From Clostridia bacterium (GTDB lineage: Bacteria; Bacillota; Clostridia; Christensenellales; Aristaeellaceae), in contig JAFXUZ010000093.1 in the NCBI GenBank assembly GCA_017524725.1, forward strand, positions 1 to 64,000: a stretch of 64,000 nt of DNA, given 5' to 3'. The notes below the pieces were generated by a model. It saw only the letters and a list, made by a program, of their open reading frames with translations, did not search any database and was not told where the DNA came from. The position numbers and the translations under genes were made by a program. Numbering within the stretch: position 1 is the stretch's first letter; each line of letters opens with the position of its first letter. Positions 36,877 to 45,833 of this stretch are shown here, piece after piece.

Positions 36877-36981
36877 GGCCGTTTTTGGGACGATAATGTA
36901 TGTAAAGGAAATAAACTTCGGTATTTTAAGAATCATGTATGAATTCATTCTTACAAAAAAACATTTTTTTGTTCCGGAGAC

Positions 36982-37010
36982 TTGTCAAATTGCTACGAAA
37001 AGGTTACAAT
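36982..37010 (+). promoter_or_regulatory. Promoter of ftsA-ftsZ
   Basis: TTGTCA (36982-36987), 17 bases, TACAAT (37005-37010), about 69 bases before ftsA. Confidence 0.82.
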
Positions 37011-37078
37011 AAAGTGAAAGATTGGGCAAGGTTTTGCAATTGTGCGAAACACGAACCTGGATCGGGAGTTGATTTACG

Positions 37079-38257
37079 ATGAACAAGACCATTGCGGCGC
37101 TTGATTTCGGGACGAACAAGATCATCACGGTGGTAGCTGAGCTCAACGGCAGCCAGCGGTGTGATATCGCCGGCACCGGCATCGCCATGTACGACGGATA
37201 TCTTGACAACAACTGGATCAATCCGGACGCCCTTGTGGATGCGATCAATAAATCCGTCCAGGAAGCAGAGAATCAGGCGGGCTGCAGGATCAGGGAGATT
37301 TATGTGGGCGTTCCCGCGGCTTTTTCCAGGGTCTATACGGTGGAACCGAAGGTGTCCATTCAGGGAGCGGACCCGAAAGTCAGCCCGAAGGATGTCGCCG
37401 ACCTTTTCACCAAGGCCGCGAACCAGCTGGGCGACATCCGGGGGACTGTCATCCATCGCTCGCCGGCATGGTTCGTTGTGGACGACGGCAAAAAGACCAT
37501 CGAACCTACGGGCATGCGCGGGTACGAGCTGAAGGGACTGGTCTCGTTTGTGACCGCCGAAGACTTTTTTATCAGGGATGTGACCGAACGCCTCAAAGCC
37601 CTGGACATTTATGTGGACGGATTTTTCTCCACGCCTGCGGGGCAGGCCATGCTGTATATCAGCGAGGATGAACGCGACAGGAAAACCGTACTTGTGGACA
37701 TGGGGTACCTTGTGACCGAAGTGATGATCCTTGAGGGCGATGCGATCACCTTTATGAAGGCTATCCCCCTGGGAGGCGGAAATATCGCGGCGGACCTGGC
37801 AATAGGCCTCAATATCCCGCTGACCTCTGCGGAGGAGATCAAGCGCAATTATGTTTACGGCATCACCGCGGGGCAGGAGGAGTTCGTGACCACCGACGTC
37901 CAGGGAAACGCCGTCACCTTCAAGAGAGAAGAAGTCGAAAAAGTGCTGGAGCCCAGGGCGGAAGAGATCTGCGAATGCGTCAGGGACGCCATAGATTCAA
38001 GCGGGATCAAGCTGGGCAACTGGTCCGCGGTGTATTTTACCGGCGGCGGCATGGCGATCAACCGGGGCGGCAGGGAATACCTGTCGGCCAAGATCAACAG
38101 GACTGTCAGGGAGCTTCCCCGGAAAACCGTCAAGATGTCGTCACCGGCTTATTCAAGCGCCCTGGGACTGGTAGATCTGGTCATTTCCACGGTCAAGAGC
38201 AGTGAAAGCTCCAACGGCATCGGCGGGTTCTTCAGGAATCTTTTCGGCGGCAACTGA
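37079..38257 (+). CDS. ftsA: Cell division protein FtsA
   Basis: The 392-residue actin-like ATPase tethers FtsZ to the membrane. The phosphate-1 motif is ALDFGTNKIITVVAE (residues 7-21), the FtsA-specific 1C region follows (~85-165), phosphate-2 is VLVDMGYLVTEVMILEGD, and the adenosine motif is VYFTGGGMAINRG. The C-terminus IGGFFRNLFGGN is an amphipathic membrane-targeting helix. AGTTGA-type spacing before the ATG is weak: GGGAG lies 9 bases upstream. ftsZ follows 52 bases later. Confidence 0.93.
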   Translation: MNKTIAALDFGTNKIITVVAELNGSQRCDIAGTGIAMYDGYLDNNWINPDALVDAINKSVQEAENQAGCRIREIYVGVPAAFSRVYTVEPKVSIQGADPKVSPKDVADLFTKAANQLGDIRGTVIHRSPAWFVVDDGKKTIEPTGMRGYELKGLVSFVTAEDFFIRDVTERLKALDIYVDGFFSTPAGQAMLYISEDERDRKTVLVDMGYLVTEVMILEGDAITFMKAIPLGGGNIAADLAIGLNIPLTSAEEIKRNYVYGITAGQEEFVTTDVQGNAVTFKREEVEKVLEPRAEEICECVRDAIDSSGIKLGNWSAVYFTGGGMAINRGGREYLSAKINRTVRELPRKTVKMSSPAYSSALGLVDLVISTVKSSESSNGIGGFFRNLFGGN

Positions 38258-38309
38258 GGCCCGGCGGGCCCTTCCAACGGATATCACATAAGATCGGGAG
38301 GATGGAAAC

Positions 38310-39746
38310 ATGCCTTTTGAAATCCAGGTAGAAGAGAGTTCATTCGCGTCCATCAAGGTGGTGGGCTGCGGCGGCGGCGGGACCAACGCGGTGAACAGGA
38401 TGGTGGACGCCGGTCTTCGCGGGGTGGAATTCATCGCCGTGAACACTGACCGCCAGGCGCTTATGCTGGCCAAAGCGGACACCAAGATACAGATCGGTGA
38501 AAAGCTTACCAAGGGCCTCGGCGCCGGAGCCCAGCCCGACATCGGCCGCAGGGCCGCCGAAGAGAGCCGTGAGGAAATTGCACAGGCGCTCAAAGGCGCG
38601 GACTTGGTGTTCGTGACGGCCGGAATGGGCGGCGGCACCGGCACCGGCGCGGCGCCCATCGTGGCTGAGGTGGCGAGGGAGAACAACTGCCTGACCATTG
38701 CTGTCGTCACCAAACCCTTTGCGTTTGAGGGCAAGCAGCGCATGAAAAACGCCGACATGGGTATCAACGAGCTGAAACAGACCGTGGATACCCTGGTGGT
38801 CATTCCCAACGACAGGCTGCTCCAGGTGGTCAGCAAGGGGACCAGTATGCTGGAAGCTTTCCGTATCGCCGACGACGTGCTTCGCCAGGGCATCCAGGGC
38901 ATCTCTGACCTCATCAGCCAGCCCGCCCTGATCAACCTGGACTTCGCCGATGTGAAGACTGTCATGGAGTCCGGCGGGATGGCGCATATGGGTATCGGCA
39001 CCGGCAAGGGCGAGACCAAGACCGTGGACGCGGCGAAGAACGCCATTGCCAGCCCGCTGCTTGAGACCAAGATCGACGGCGCGAGGGCTGTCCTGATCAA
39101 TATCACCGGCGGACCGGACATGAGCATCATGGATGTGAACGAGGCTGCCAGCCTGATCATGCAGAACGCGGACAACGAAGCCAATATCATATTCGGCGCC
39201 GGTATCGACGAGACCATGAAGGATGAGGTGCGCATCACGGTCATCGCGACGGGTTTTGAAAAGAACGCTTTCCCCACCCGTCCCAGGAAACAGACCAAAG
39301 CCGCCCAGCCTGCCGCCCCGGCTTCCCAGAGCGCCGCTTACCCCGGAAGCGGTTCCTATAATCCATACGAGGGCAGGATGAAGCCCCAGGAAACGCCGGA
39401 GGATGGGTTTGAGGCTCCCGATCCCTCAATGTACGGAGGCGATCAGGGCTATTGCGGAGGCGCAAGGCCCATTGTGCCTCCCAGGCCCTACCAGCCCGCG
39501 GGAACGCCGGGATATTATCCCCAGCAGGCTCCCCAGCAGTATATGCCTCCCACGGCGCCGGGCGGTGTTCCCCAGTCCTTCGCTCCGCAGGCGGCGCCGG
39601 TGCAGAACGCATATGCGCCCGATGCGCAGCAGTCATTCACGCCTCCCGCGCAGCCGCAGCCGCAGCCGACAGGGAACCGCCAGACAGAAAAGGACGACCT
39701 GGGCGTTCCCGCTTTCCTGCGCAGGGCTTCCAGAAAAGACAACTGA
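38310..39746 (+). CDS. ftsZ: Cell division protein FtsZ
   Basis: The 478-residue tubulin homologue forms the Z-ring. Nucleotide-binding motifs are [15 protein letters not shown] (residues ~14-28) and the tubulin signature [12 protein letters not shown] (~109-120); the T7 loop synergy site is NLDFADVK (~209-216). The core ends near residue 320. A Pro/Gln/Ala/Tyr-rich linker of about 135 residues follows, longer than usual, then the conserved C-terminal peptide [17 protein letters not shown] that binds FtsA. Confidence 0.97.
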   Translation: MPFEIQVEESSFASIKVVGCGGGGTNAVNRMVDAGLRGVEFIAVNTDRQALMLAKADTKIQIGEKLTKGLGAGAQPDIGRRAAEESREEIAQALKGADLVFVTAGMGGGTGTGAAPIVAEVARENNCLTIAVVTKPFAFEGKQRMKNADMGINELKQTVDTLVVIPNDRLLQVVSKGTSMLEAFRIADDVLRQGIQGISDLISQPALINLDFADVKTVMESGGMAHMGIGTGKGETKTVDAAKNAIASPLLETKIDGARAVLINITGGPDMSIMDVNEAASLIMQNADNEANIIFGAGIDETMKDEVRITVIATGFEKNAFPTRPRKQTKAAQPAAPASQSAAYPGSGSYNPYEGRMKPQETPEDGFEAPDPSMYGGDQGYCGGARPIVPPRPYQPAGTPGYYPQQAPQQYMPPTAPGGVPQSFAPQAAPVQNAYAPDAQQSFTPPAQPQPQPTGNRQTEKDDLGVPAFLRRASRKDN

Positions 39747-39779
39747 TCCTTTTCCCCGGACGCCCTGTCCGGCTGTAAC

Positions 39780-39838
39780 AGGAAAAACCCGTTTCTCCTG
39801 CCCTTTTTCGGTGGAAAACGGGTTTTTCCTTGTTTTTT
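39780..39838 (+). terminator. Terminator of ftsA-ftsZ
   Basis: AGGAAAAACCCGTTT pairs with AAACGGGTTTTTCCT across an internal loop and is followed by TTGTTTTTT. Confidence 0.85.
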
Positions 39839-39870
39839 CGACGGCGTGAAAAGTCAGGAGACTTCTGTTA

Positions 39871-39899
39871 TTGCCAAAATAATAAAAAACTGATATACT
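39871..39899 (+). promoter_or_regulatory. Promoter of the Asp23 module
   Basis: TTGCCA (39871-39876), 17 A/T-rich bases, TATACT (39894-39899), 35 bases before the Asp23 gene. It resembles a strong sigma-A promoter. Confidence 0.82.
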
Positions 39900-39933
39900 G
39901 ATTTAAGGAACCTTTTACAGGAGGTGCAGCCGA

Positions 39934-40815
39934 ATGGCACAGAAAAAAGACGACCTGCCCGCCAATGTTGATGTGGATCTGCAGAACGGCGGTACCATAA
40001 CTTATGCGTCCGAGGTGATTTCCACCATTGCGGGCGTTGCTGCCAATGAAATCGAAGGGATCGCCGGGATGTGCATCAGCGGAGGCCTGAGCGACATCAT
40101 CGGCCGCAACCGCAATGCCACCAGGGGTGTCAAGGTGGAGATCGGCAGCGAGGAAGCATCTTTTGACCTCTATGTTATCGTGGAATACGGGCAGCCGATC
40201 CAGAAGGTCTGCCACGACGTGCAGGAAAATGTCCGAAAAGCCATTGAAAGCATGACGGGACTGCATGTGGTGCGGGTGGACGTCCATGTCCAGGGCGTCA
40301 GCTTTGAAAAAGAAAAGCAGCAGACCGAGATCAATATCGAAGCGGCCAAGAACCCGGCGCTTACTGCCGGCACAGGCGAAGCATCCGGACAGAAAAATGT
40401 GAAAAATGGCAAAAATGTAAAAAAAGCCCGTAAAAAGGCACCCGCGGCAAAGGAAGAAAAACCGGCGGAAGTCCCCGGACAGGAAAATGAGGCGAAGGAT
40501 GCGTCCGCCGACGCCTCCAAGGCGCCGGAGGAAGCCCCTGAAAGCCATGCGGATTCGACCGTCGAGCAGACGGCAGAGATTCCCGGCTCCGAACAGCCGG
40601 ACAGCGGAGAAGAAAACGCCCCCGCAGCGGAACAGGCGGAAACCCCGGAGGAGGAGACCGAAGCCCCCGTCGAGACGGCTGACCCCGAATCGCCTGAGGA
40701 CGATGAGGGAACGGTTGAATGGGAAGCGGGCCCTGTCGCGGGAGGCTTCAGTGAAGCTTCCGCGGATGCCGCGGATATGGCCGACGGCAGAAAAAAGAGA
40801 ACAAAAAAGCATTGA
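39934..40815 (+). CDS. Asp23/Gls24 family envelope stress protein with long low-complexity tail
   Basis: Residues ~10-135 form an Asp23 domain: GGTITYASEVISTIAGVAAN, EIEGIAGM, VKVEIGSEEASFDLYVIVEYG and VRVDVHVQGVSFE. From ~140 to 293 the protein is a Lys-rich then Ala/Glu/Pro-rich disordered tail, ending in basic KKRTKKH. Typical Asp23 proteins are 120-170 residues, so the tail doubles the length. Asp23 is a membrane-associated scaffold recruited by AmaP, encoded next. AGGAGG precedes the ATG. Confidence 0.92.
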   Translation: MAQKKDDLPANVDVDLQNGGTITYASEVISTIAGVAANEIEGIAGMCISGGLSDIIGRNRNATRGVKVEIGSEEASFDLYVIVEYGQPIQKVCHDVQENVRKAIESMTGLHVVRVDVHVQGVSFEKEKQQTEINIEAAKNPALTAGTGEASGQKNVKNGKNVKKARKKAPAAKEEKPAEVPGQENEAKDASADASKAPEEAPESHADSTVEQTAEIPGSEQPDSGEENAPAAEQAETPEEETEAPVETADPESPEDDEGTVEWEAGPVAGGFSEASADAADMADGRKKRTKKH

Positions 40816-40853
40816 TCGATACGATGTGACCATTTCAAGGGGAGGTTAAAAAG

Positions 40854-41795
40854 ATGAAGATGAGACTTTACCATCGGTTGATCCTGGTGATCGGGGCCCT
40901 GATCACGCTTCTTATCGGCGCGGGCATGATCGTAACGGCCTGCGGCCTTCTGCAGAAATTTACCCTGGTCCCGCAGGCAGAGGGCGAGAGCTTTTACTCC
41001 TGGCAGAGGATCGCCGTGATCGTGGCCGGCGCGTTTCTTGTACTTTTCGGCGGTTACACCATGCTGTTCCCCGGCAAGCTGCGCTATAACAAAAAAGACT
41101 TTATCGTACAGAAAGGCGAAAAGGGCGATCTGCTCTTCAGCGTCAAGACCCTTGAGAGCCTTGTCCGCGAGTGCGTGGACATGCATAAGGAGATCGAGGT
41201 CAAGAGCCTGCGCATCCTTCCCGGCAAGGAAGGCATCTCCGTCAGGCTGCGGGTGATCATGGCCAGCAACATTTCCATGCCCCTGGTGCAGGACAGCCTG
41301 GCCGGTCAGATCAAGCAGTATGTTACCGCGTCTTCAGGCGTCCAGGTGAACAGCGTGAACGTGGCTGTGGTCGGTGTGGCCGGCAAGACCGGTGAATCCA
41401 CTTCTCCTTACGCTGTTAACAGCGAGGAGAACGCGGCCCCCCAGGAGGAAGTGAAAGCGGAAGCGGAAGCGCCCGAAAGGAAGCTGCCGCACCTGCGCCT
41501 TTTCGACAAGGAAGAGGAGCAGACGGTGGTGCCCGTCCCCGAGATCGCCCAGGAAGCTGCCGAAAAAGTTGAGGAACAGGTCTCTGAAGCTGCCGGCATA
41601 CTGGACAGCGCGGCGGAAAACGCTGCGGAGGCTGTGAACAACGCTGTCGGTGAAGCTGCCGACGGGATCGAAAGCACGGCCGAAGCGCTGACCGAAAAGG
41701 CGCAGGAAGCCGCCGAAGGGTTAAGCGACGCGGCGCAGGCTGCCGTTGACGAGACCCGGAAAGCCTTTGGGGAAGAAGGGGATAATAATGTCTGA
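40854..41795 (+). CDS. amaP: Alkaline shock response membrane anchor protein AmaP
   Basis: The 313-residue protein has two N-terminal membrane helices (about 7-31 and 49-71), then a soluble Asp23-like region (~85-185: LRVIMASNISMPLVQDSL). The remaining ~125 residues are a strongly Ala/Glu-rich helical tail with near-repeats such as DSAAENAAEAVNNAVGEAAD. In Staphylococcus AmaP anchors Asp23 at the membrane; the gene order here supports the same role. The tail is unusual and overlaps in character with that of the Asp23 gene. GGGAGG precedes the start. Confidence 0.88.
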   Translation: MKMRLYHRLILVIGALITLLIGAGMIVTACGLLQKFTLVPQAEGESFYSWQRIAVIVAGAFLVLFGGYTMLFPGKLRYNKKDFIVQKGEKGDLLFSVKTLESLVRECVDMHKEIEVKSLRILPGKEGISVRLRVIMASNISMPLVQDSLAGQIKQYVTASSGVQVNSVNVAVVGVAGKTGESTSPYAVNSEENAAPQEEVKAEAEAPERKLPHLRLFDKEEEQTVVPVPEIAQEAAEKVEEQVSEAAGILDSAAENAAEAVNNAVGEAADGIESTAEALTEKAQEAAEGLSDAAQAAVDETRKAFGEEGDNNV

Positions 41796-42258
41796 AAATA
41801 ACAATGGAAAAAAGCCCGCGATCCTGACTGTGGGTACGCCCCAGTGTGCCGTTGCCTGCGCTGTTCTCGGTGCGGTGATCGCCGTGCTGCTCCTGACCAT
41901 CGGTTTCTGGAAGACACTGTTTATCACCCTGTGCATTCTTGCCGGCCTTTTTGTGGGCGGGGTAAGTGACAAGGCGGAATACGTCCGCAGCGTGACAGAG
42001 GCAGTCCTTCCCCGCAAGGAAGTCAAGGTATACCAGGCTCAGGAAAAGAAGCCCGTTCCCCGGCCGGAAGAGCCCGATGGGGAAACTGAGGACGAGGACG
42101 AGGAAGAAGGGGAAGCCGAAGAGGAAGACCCGGAAAACGCCGACGGAGAAGAAGCGGCCGCCGAAGAGGAAGAAGCGGAAGTCGTAGAAGAAGAAGCCGA
42201 AGAGGAAGCCGAAGCCGAAGACGGAGAAGAGGACAGGAAAACCGGCGAAGAGGCCTGA
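41788..42258 (+). CDS. DUF2273 small membrane protein with acidic tail
   Basis: Start at ATG 41788 (MSENNNGKKP), overlapping the amaP stop by 8 bases. The 156-residue product has two adjacent helices (residues ~19-40 and 42-59), the DUF2273 pattern seen beside asp23/amaP genes. From about residue 75 it becomes almost purely Glu/Asp/Ala (more than half acidic). It probably assembles with AmaP and Asp23 in the membrane; the precise role is unknown. Confidence 0.85.
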   Translation: MSENNNGKKPAILTVGTPQCAVACAVLGAVIAVLLLTIGFWKTLFITLCILAGLFVGGVSDKAEYVRSVTEAVLPRKEVKVYQAQEKKPVPRPEEPDGETEDEDEEEGEAEEEDPENADGEEAAAEEEEAEVVEEEAEEEAEAEDGEEDRKTGEEA

Positions 42259-42354
42259 CATTTAAAGCGCTTCCGTGGCGCGGTCCCCCCCTTCCGGGAG
42301 GGGAGCGCCCGCAGCCTTGGGGCGTGATCACTTGATAAGGATGGTAGGGAGGAT

Positions 42355-42768
42355 ATGTCCCGAAAAACAGCGCGCCAGGCTGCCGTACAGATGGTATTTG
42401 AAAGCCTGTTCGGCGGCGATGGAGGAGACGACACCCTGACGGGTCTTATCTCCTTTGAACCCGCCGAGGGGGATATGGAATACGTTCAGAGCGTTGTGAA
42501 CGGCGTCAGGGAACATGGGGAAGAGATCGACGGCATCATTGCCGGGCACCTGAAGAACTGGACCCTTGACCGCATATCCAACGTTTCTCATGCGGCAATG
42601 AAAGTCGCCATCTATGAAATGAAGTGGCAGAAGGATGTCCCGCCCGGGGTCATCATACGGGAGGCGGTGCAGCTGACCCAGCGGTTCGATGAGGATTCGG
42701 AAGGCAGGTTTGTCAACGGGGTCCTGTCGAGCGTCCTGAAGGAAATGGCGCCGGAAGGATCTCAATGA
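42355..42768 (+). CDS. nusB: Transcription antitermination factor NusB
   Basis: A 137-residue all-helical RNA-binding protein. Family features are SRKTARQAAVQMVFE at the N-terminus, NWTLDRISNVSHAAMKVAIYEM in shortened form around residues 68-89, and the C-terminal EDSEGRFVNGVLSSVLKEM. It acts with NusE/S10 in rRNA antitermination. It follows the Asp23 module, a conserved clostridial neighbourhood, and its stop overlaps the next start (ATGA). Confidence 0.95.
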   Translation: MSRKTARQAAVQMVFESLFGGDGGDDTLTGLISFEPAEGDMEYVQSVVNGVREHGEEIDGIIAGHLKNWTLDRISNVSHAAMKVAIYEMKWQKDVPPGVIIREAVQLTQRFDEDSEGRFVNGVLSSVLKEMAPEGSQ

Positions 42769-43727
42769 CAAAGCGCGTGGGCTGCCTGGGGATCGATACC
42801 AGCTGTTACACGACCTCCGCCGCCGTGGCTGTCGGGGGGAAGATCGCCGCCTTCCAAAGGAAGCTCCTTCCGGTCCCGGCAGGTGAACGCGGCCTCCGTC
42901 AAAGTGAGGCCGTGTTTGCGCATATAAAACAGCTGCCGGAGCTTATTGAAACGGCGGTCAGGGAGGCGGGCTCGCTTCCCGAGTGCGTGTGCGTTTCCTC
43001 TTCCCCGAGGGACGGGGAGGATTCCTATATGCCGGTGTTCCTTACAGGCCTCGCTTTCGCCATATCCGCGGCTGCGGCCGCGGGTATCCCGCTGTACCGC
43101 ACCACTCACCAGCGCGGACATATCCGTGCGGCGATGATCGGCACGGGGATTGACAGGGATAAGCCTTTCCTGGCTGTCCATCTCAGCGGGGGCACCACGG
43201 ACGTGCTCCTCAGGCACCCGGACGGGTCGGTGGAGACCCTGGGGACAAGCCTGGACCTGCACGCCGGACAGCTGGTGGACAGGATCGGCGTGCGCATGGG
43301 ACTTCCCTTTCCGTCCGGCAGGTATCTGGAAGAAACGGCGCGAAGGTGCCGGGAAGCTCCCAAAGCGCTGCTTAAAGTGTCAATGGAGGGCGGGGATTGT
43401 CATCTATCCGGCTGTGAGACCGCTCTCATCTCCCTGATGGACAGAGGCCTTTCCGGTGAGGAAGCTGCCCTGGAGGTCTACAGCGTCCTATGCCGCACGG
43501 TTTTGAGGATGCTGGTCTCGGCAAAGGAAAAGACCGGGATCCGCCGCTGCCTGATCGCGGGCGGCGTCGCTTCCTCCCTGCTGCTTAGGGAGATGATCTC
43601 CGAAAGGAACAAAAAACGCGCTCTGGGGCTGGAGATCTGTTTCGGGGAGCCAAAGTATTCTTCGGACAATGCCGCGGGAGTGGCGCTCCTTGGCGAGGAA
43701 ATGCATTCATGCGCGGACAGGGCATAG
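42765..43727 (+). CDS. TsaD/Kae1-like M22-family paralogue
   Basis: A 320-residue ASKHA-fold protein of the Kae1/TsaD/M22 family. Visible are the N-terminal phosphate loop LGIDTSCYTTSAAVAV, the metal-binding HxxxH as THQRGH (~residue 112), the second loop AVHLSGGTTDVLL, and the late motif SSDNAAGVALLGEE. True TsaD has an NHxxAH site and a longer C-terminal part, so this looks like the clostridial paralogue that sits with nusB and xseA, not the t6A enzyme. Its function is unknown. The gene overlaps nusB by 4 bases. Confidence 0.8.
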   Translation: MTKRVGCLGIDTSCYTTSAAVAVGGKIAAFQRKLLPVPAGERGLRQSEAVFAHIKQLPELIETAVREAGSLPECVCVSSSPRDGEDSYMPVFLTGLAFAISAAAAAGIPLYRTTHQRGHIRAAMIGTGIDRDKPFLAVHLSGGTTDVLLRHPDGSVETLGTSLDLHAGQLVDRIGVRMGLPFPSGRYLEETARRCREAPKALLKVSMEGGDCHLSGCETALISLMDRGLSGEEAALEVYSVLCRTVLRMLVSAKEKTGIRRCLIAGGVASSLLLREMISERNKKRALGLEICFGEPKYSSDNAAGVALLGEEMHSCADRA

Positions 43728-43770
43728 ATTTACTGCCGCCCATAGATACTTAGGAGGTTCTGACAGGAAA

Positions 43771-44631
43771 ATGGAACAGGTGATCATGTACGGCGCGCCA
43801 TGCGTCGAAAAGCTTTCGGCGGAACAGAAAGAGCGTGTGGAAGCCCTGCGCCGGCAGGGACACGGCGTCTGCCTCGCGGTGGTCCGCGTGGGTGACGACC
43901 CGGCCAGCGAGGTATATGTGCGCAATAAAAAGAACGCCTGTCAGCGCCTGGGCATCGAATCCCGTGAGATCCATCTTCCGGGCGGCGTGTCACAGGCGGA
44001 GGTCGAAGAGTGCCTTGACAGTCTGGGCGCGGACCCGGGCGTGGACGGGATCCTGCTTCAGCTGCCCCTGCCGCGGGGGTTGGACGACAAAGCCGCGCTC
44101 ACCCATATCCCCGCTTCCAAGGACGCTGACGGATTCAGGAGCGAGAACTGCGGGAGCCTGATCTGCGGCGGGGAGGGCACCCTGCCCTGCACGCCCAGAG
44201 GGATACTGTATATGCTGAAATATTACGGGGTCGCTCTTGAAGGCAAAAACGCGGTGGTCATCGGCCGCAGCGCCATTGTCGGCAAGCCCGCGGCCCTGAT
44301 GCTGCTGGGCGAAAACTGCACCGTGACCGTGTGCCATTCAAGGACTGCTGACCTGAAGGAGCATACGCGGAGGGCGGATATCCTTGTCGCCGCGGTGGGA
44401 AAGGCCGGCTTTGTCACCGGGGACATGGTCAAGGACGGATGCGTGATCGTGGACGTCGGAATCAACCGGACGCCGGAAGGGCTCAGGGGCGATGTGGACA
44501 CTGCGTCGGTCGGTGATAAAGCGGCTTTTATTACCCCGGTTCCGGGGGGCGTCGGTAAACTTACCGTGGCCATGCTGATGGAAAACGTGATCGAGCTTGC
44601 TGAAAGAAGAACGGGTCTGACGGGAGTATGA
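43771..44631 (+). CDS. folD: Methylenetetrahydrofolate dehydrogenase/cyclohydrolase FolD
   Basis: Start at ATG 43771 (MEQVIMYGAP), 286 residues, normal for FolD. The bifunctional enzyme interconverts methylene-, methenyl- and formyl-THF using NADP. Motifs: the substrate region VGDDPASEVYVRNKKNACQR with its catalytic Tyr and Lys, DGILLQLPLPRGLD, the NADP-binding VVIGRSAIVGKPAALMLL, and the end TPVPGGVGKLTVAMLMEN. A GGAGG lies 13 bases upstream, slightly far. Its stop overlaps the xseA start. Confidence 0.95.
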   Translation: MEQVIMYGAPCVEKLSAEQKERVEALRRQGHGVCLAVVRVGDDPASEVYVRNKKNACQRLGIESREIHLPGGVSQAEVEECLDSLGADPGVDGILLQLPLPRGLDDKAALTHIPASKDADGFRSENCGSLICGGEGTLPCTPRGILYMLKYYGVALEGKNAVVIGRSAIVGKPAALMLLGENCTVTVCHSRTADLKEHTRRADILVAAVGKAGFVTGDMVKDGCVIVDVGINRTPEGLRGDVDTASVGDKAAFITPVPGGVGKLTVAMLMENVIELAERRTGLTGV

Positions 44632-45833
44632 GCTGGACTCTGACGGTCACGCAGCTCAACGAATACGTCCGCAGGACTTTTGCCGGCGATCCCATCCTGC
44701 GGGAGGTCCGCCTGACCGGGGAGATCAGCGGCTTTAAGAAACAGTTCAACGGACACTGGTATTTTACCGTCAAGGACGAGGGAAGCCGGCTGAACTGCGT
44801 CATGTTCCGCACAGCGGCGCTGTCCGTGGGCTTTACTCCCGCGGAGGGGGATCGGGTGGTCCTGACAGGCAGCGTGGGGCTGTACGTCCCCTTCGGCTCC
44901 TACCAGTTTACCGTGACGGAATTAAAACGGGGCGGCCAGGGCGATCTGTATCTGCGCTTTGAGGAGCTTAAAAGGCGTCTTCTGGCCGAGGGCCTCTTTG
45001 ACGAGGCGCGGAAAAAGCCGCTGCCTTTAAGGCCGCGGGTCATTGCGGTGGTGACCAGCAAGACCGGGGCGGTGATCCATGATATCGCCCGGGTGGCCGG
45101 CAGGCGCGATCCTTCGGTGCAGCTGATATTGCGGTGCTCCCTGGTCCAGGGAGAAGGCGCGGCGGCGGACATCGCCCGGGGTATCCGTGAGTGTGCGGCC
45201 TTTTCGGGGGCCGATGTGATCATCGTAGGACGCGGCGGAGGATCCCTTGAGGACCTTTGGGCTTTCAACGAGGAGGAAGTGGTGCGGGCGGTCTGGGAAT
45301 GCCCGATCCCCATCATATCGGCGGTGGGGCATGAAGTGGACGTGACGCTGTGCGACCTGGCTGCCGACCTGCGCGCCGCCACACCCTCCGCAGCCGCTGA
45401 GATAGCCGTACCGGACAGGAGGGAACTGAAAAGGCAGGTCGCTTCCTACGCACGGAGGCTGGAAAGCGGTCTGAGCGGAAAACTGGCCGGATGCGCCGGG
45501 AGGCTTGCGGACGCCGAAAAGCGCCTGACGGCGCTGCATCCGAAACAGAAGATCCGGGCGGCTTCCCATTTAAACGCCTTTTTGGCGCTTCGCCTTGAAA
45601 ACGCCATGAAGAACGGCCTTGAAAAACGGAAACGCAGGGTGTCGGAGCTGGACGGCAAACTGACGGCCCTGGGGCCCCGCCAGGAACTTGCCCGCGGGTA
45701 TGCGGTGGTCCTGGCCGAAGGCAAGGCCGTGACGAGCGTACGCGGCCTGAAGGACAGGGCTGAGATCCTGATGGCGGACGGCCGCGCAGCGGTTTCGATC
45801 CAAAGCGTAAAGGAGGGAGACCCTTTTGACTGA
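44628..45833 (+). CDS. xseA: Exodeoxyribonuclease VII large subunit
   Basis: The 401-residue large subunit has an N-terminal OB fold (LTVTQLNEYVRRTFAGDPIL, then GEISGFKKQFNGHWYFTVKD). The catalytic domain carries VVTSKTGAVIHDI, VIIVGRGGGSLEDLWAFNEE and ISAVGHEVDVTLCDLAADLR, and a C-terminal helical arm ends with PRQELARGYAVVL. With XseB it degrades single-stranded DNA. The ATG overlaps the folD stop (ATGA) and the gene overlaps xseB by 8 bases. Confidence 0.95.
   Translation: MSWTLTVTQLNEYVRRTFAGDPILREVRLTGEISGFKKQFNGHWYFTVKDEGSRLNCVMFRTAALSVGFTPAEGDRVVLTGSVGLYVPFGSYQFTVTELKRGGQGDLYLRFEELKRRLLAEGLFDEARKKPLPLRPRVIAVVTSKTGAVIHDIARVAGRRDPSVQLILRCSLVQGEGAAADIARGIRECAAFSGADVIIVGRGGGSLEDLWAFNEEEVVRAVWECPIPIISAVGHEVDVTLCDLAADLRAATPSAAAEIAVPDRRELKRQVASYARRLESGLSGKLAGCAGRLADAEKRLTALHPKQKIRAASHLNAFLALRLENAMKNGLEKRKRRVSELDGKLTALGPRQELARGYAVVLAEGKAVTSVRGLKDRAEILMADGRAAVSIQSVKEGDPFD

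Noticed and set aside
38153..39298. 381-codon minus-strand frame opposite ftsZ
   Set aside because: Shadow of ftsZ; no motifs and no start signal.
42259..42354. C-run/G-run hairpin between DUF2273 and nusB as a terminator
   Set aside because: The stem is G/C homopolymeric and has no T-tract after it, so it may be incidental; read-through to nusB is likely.
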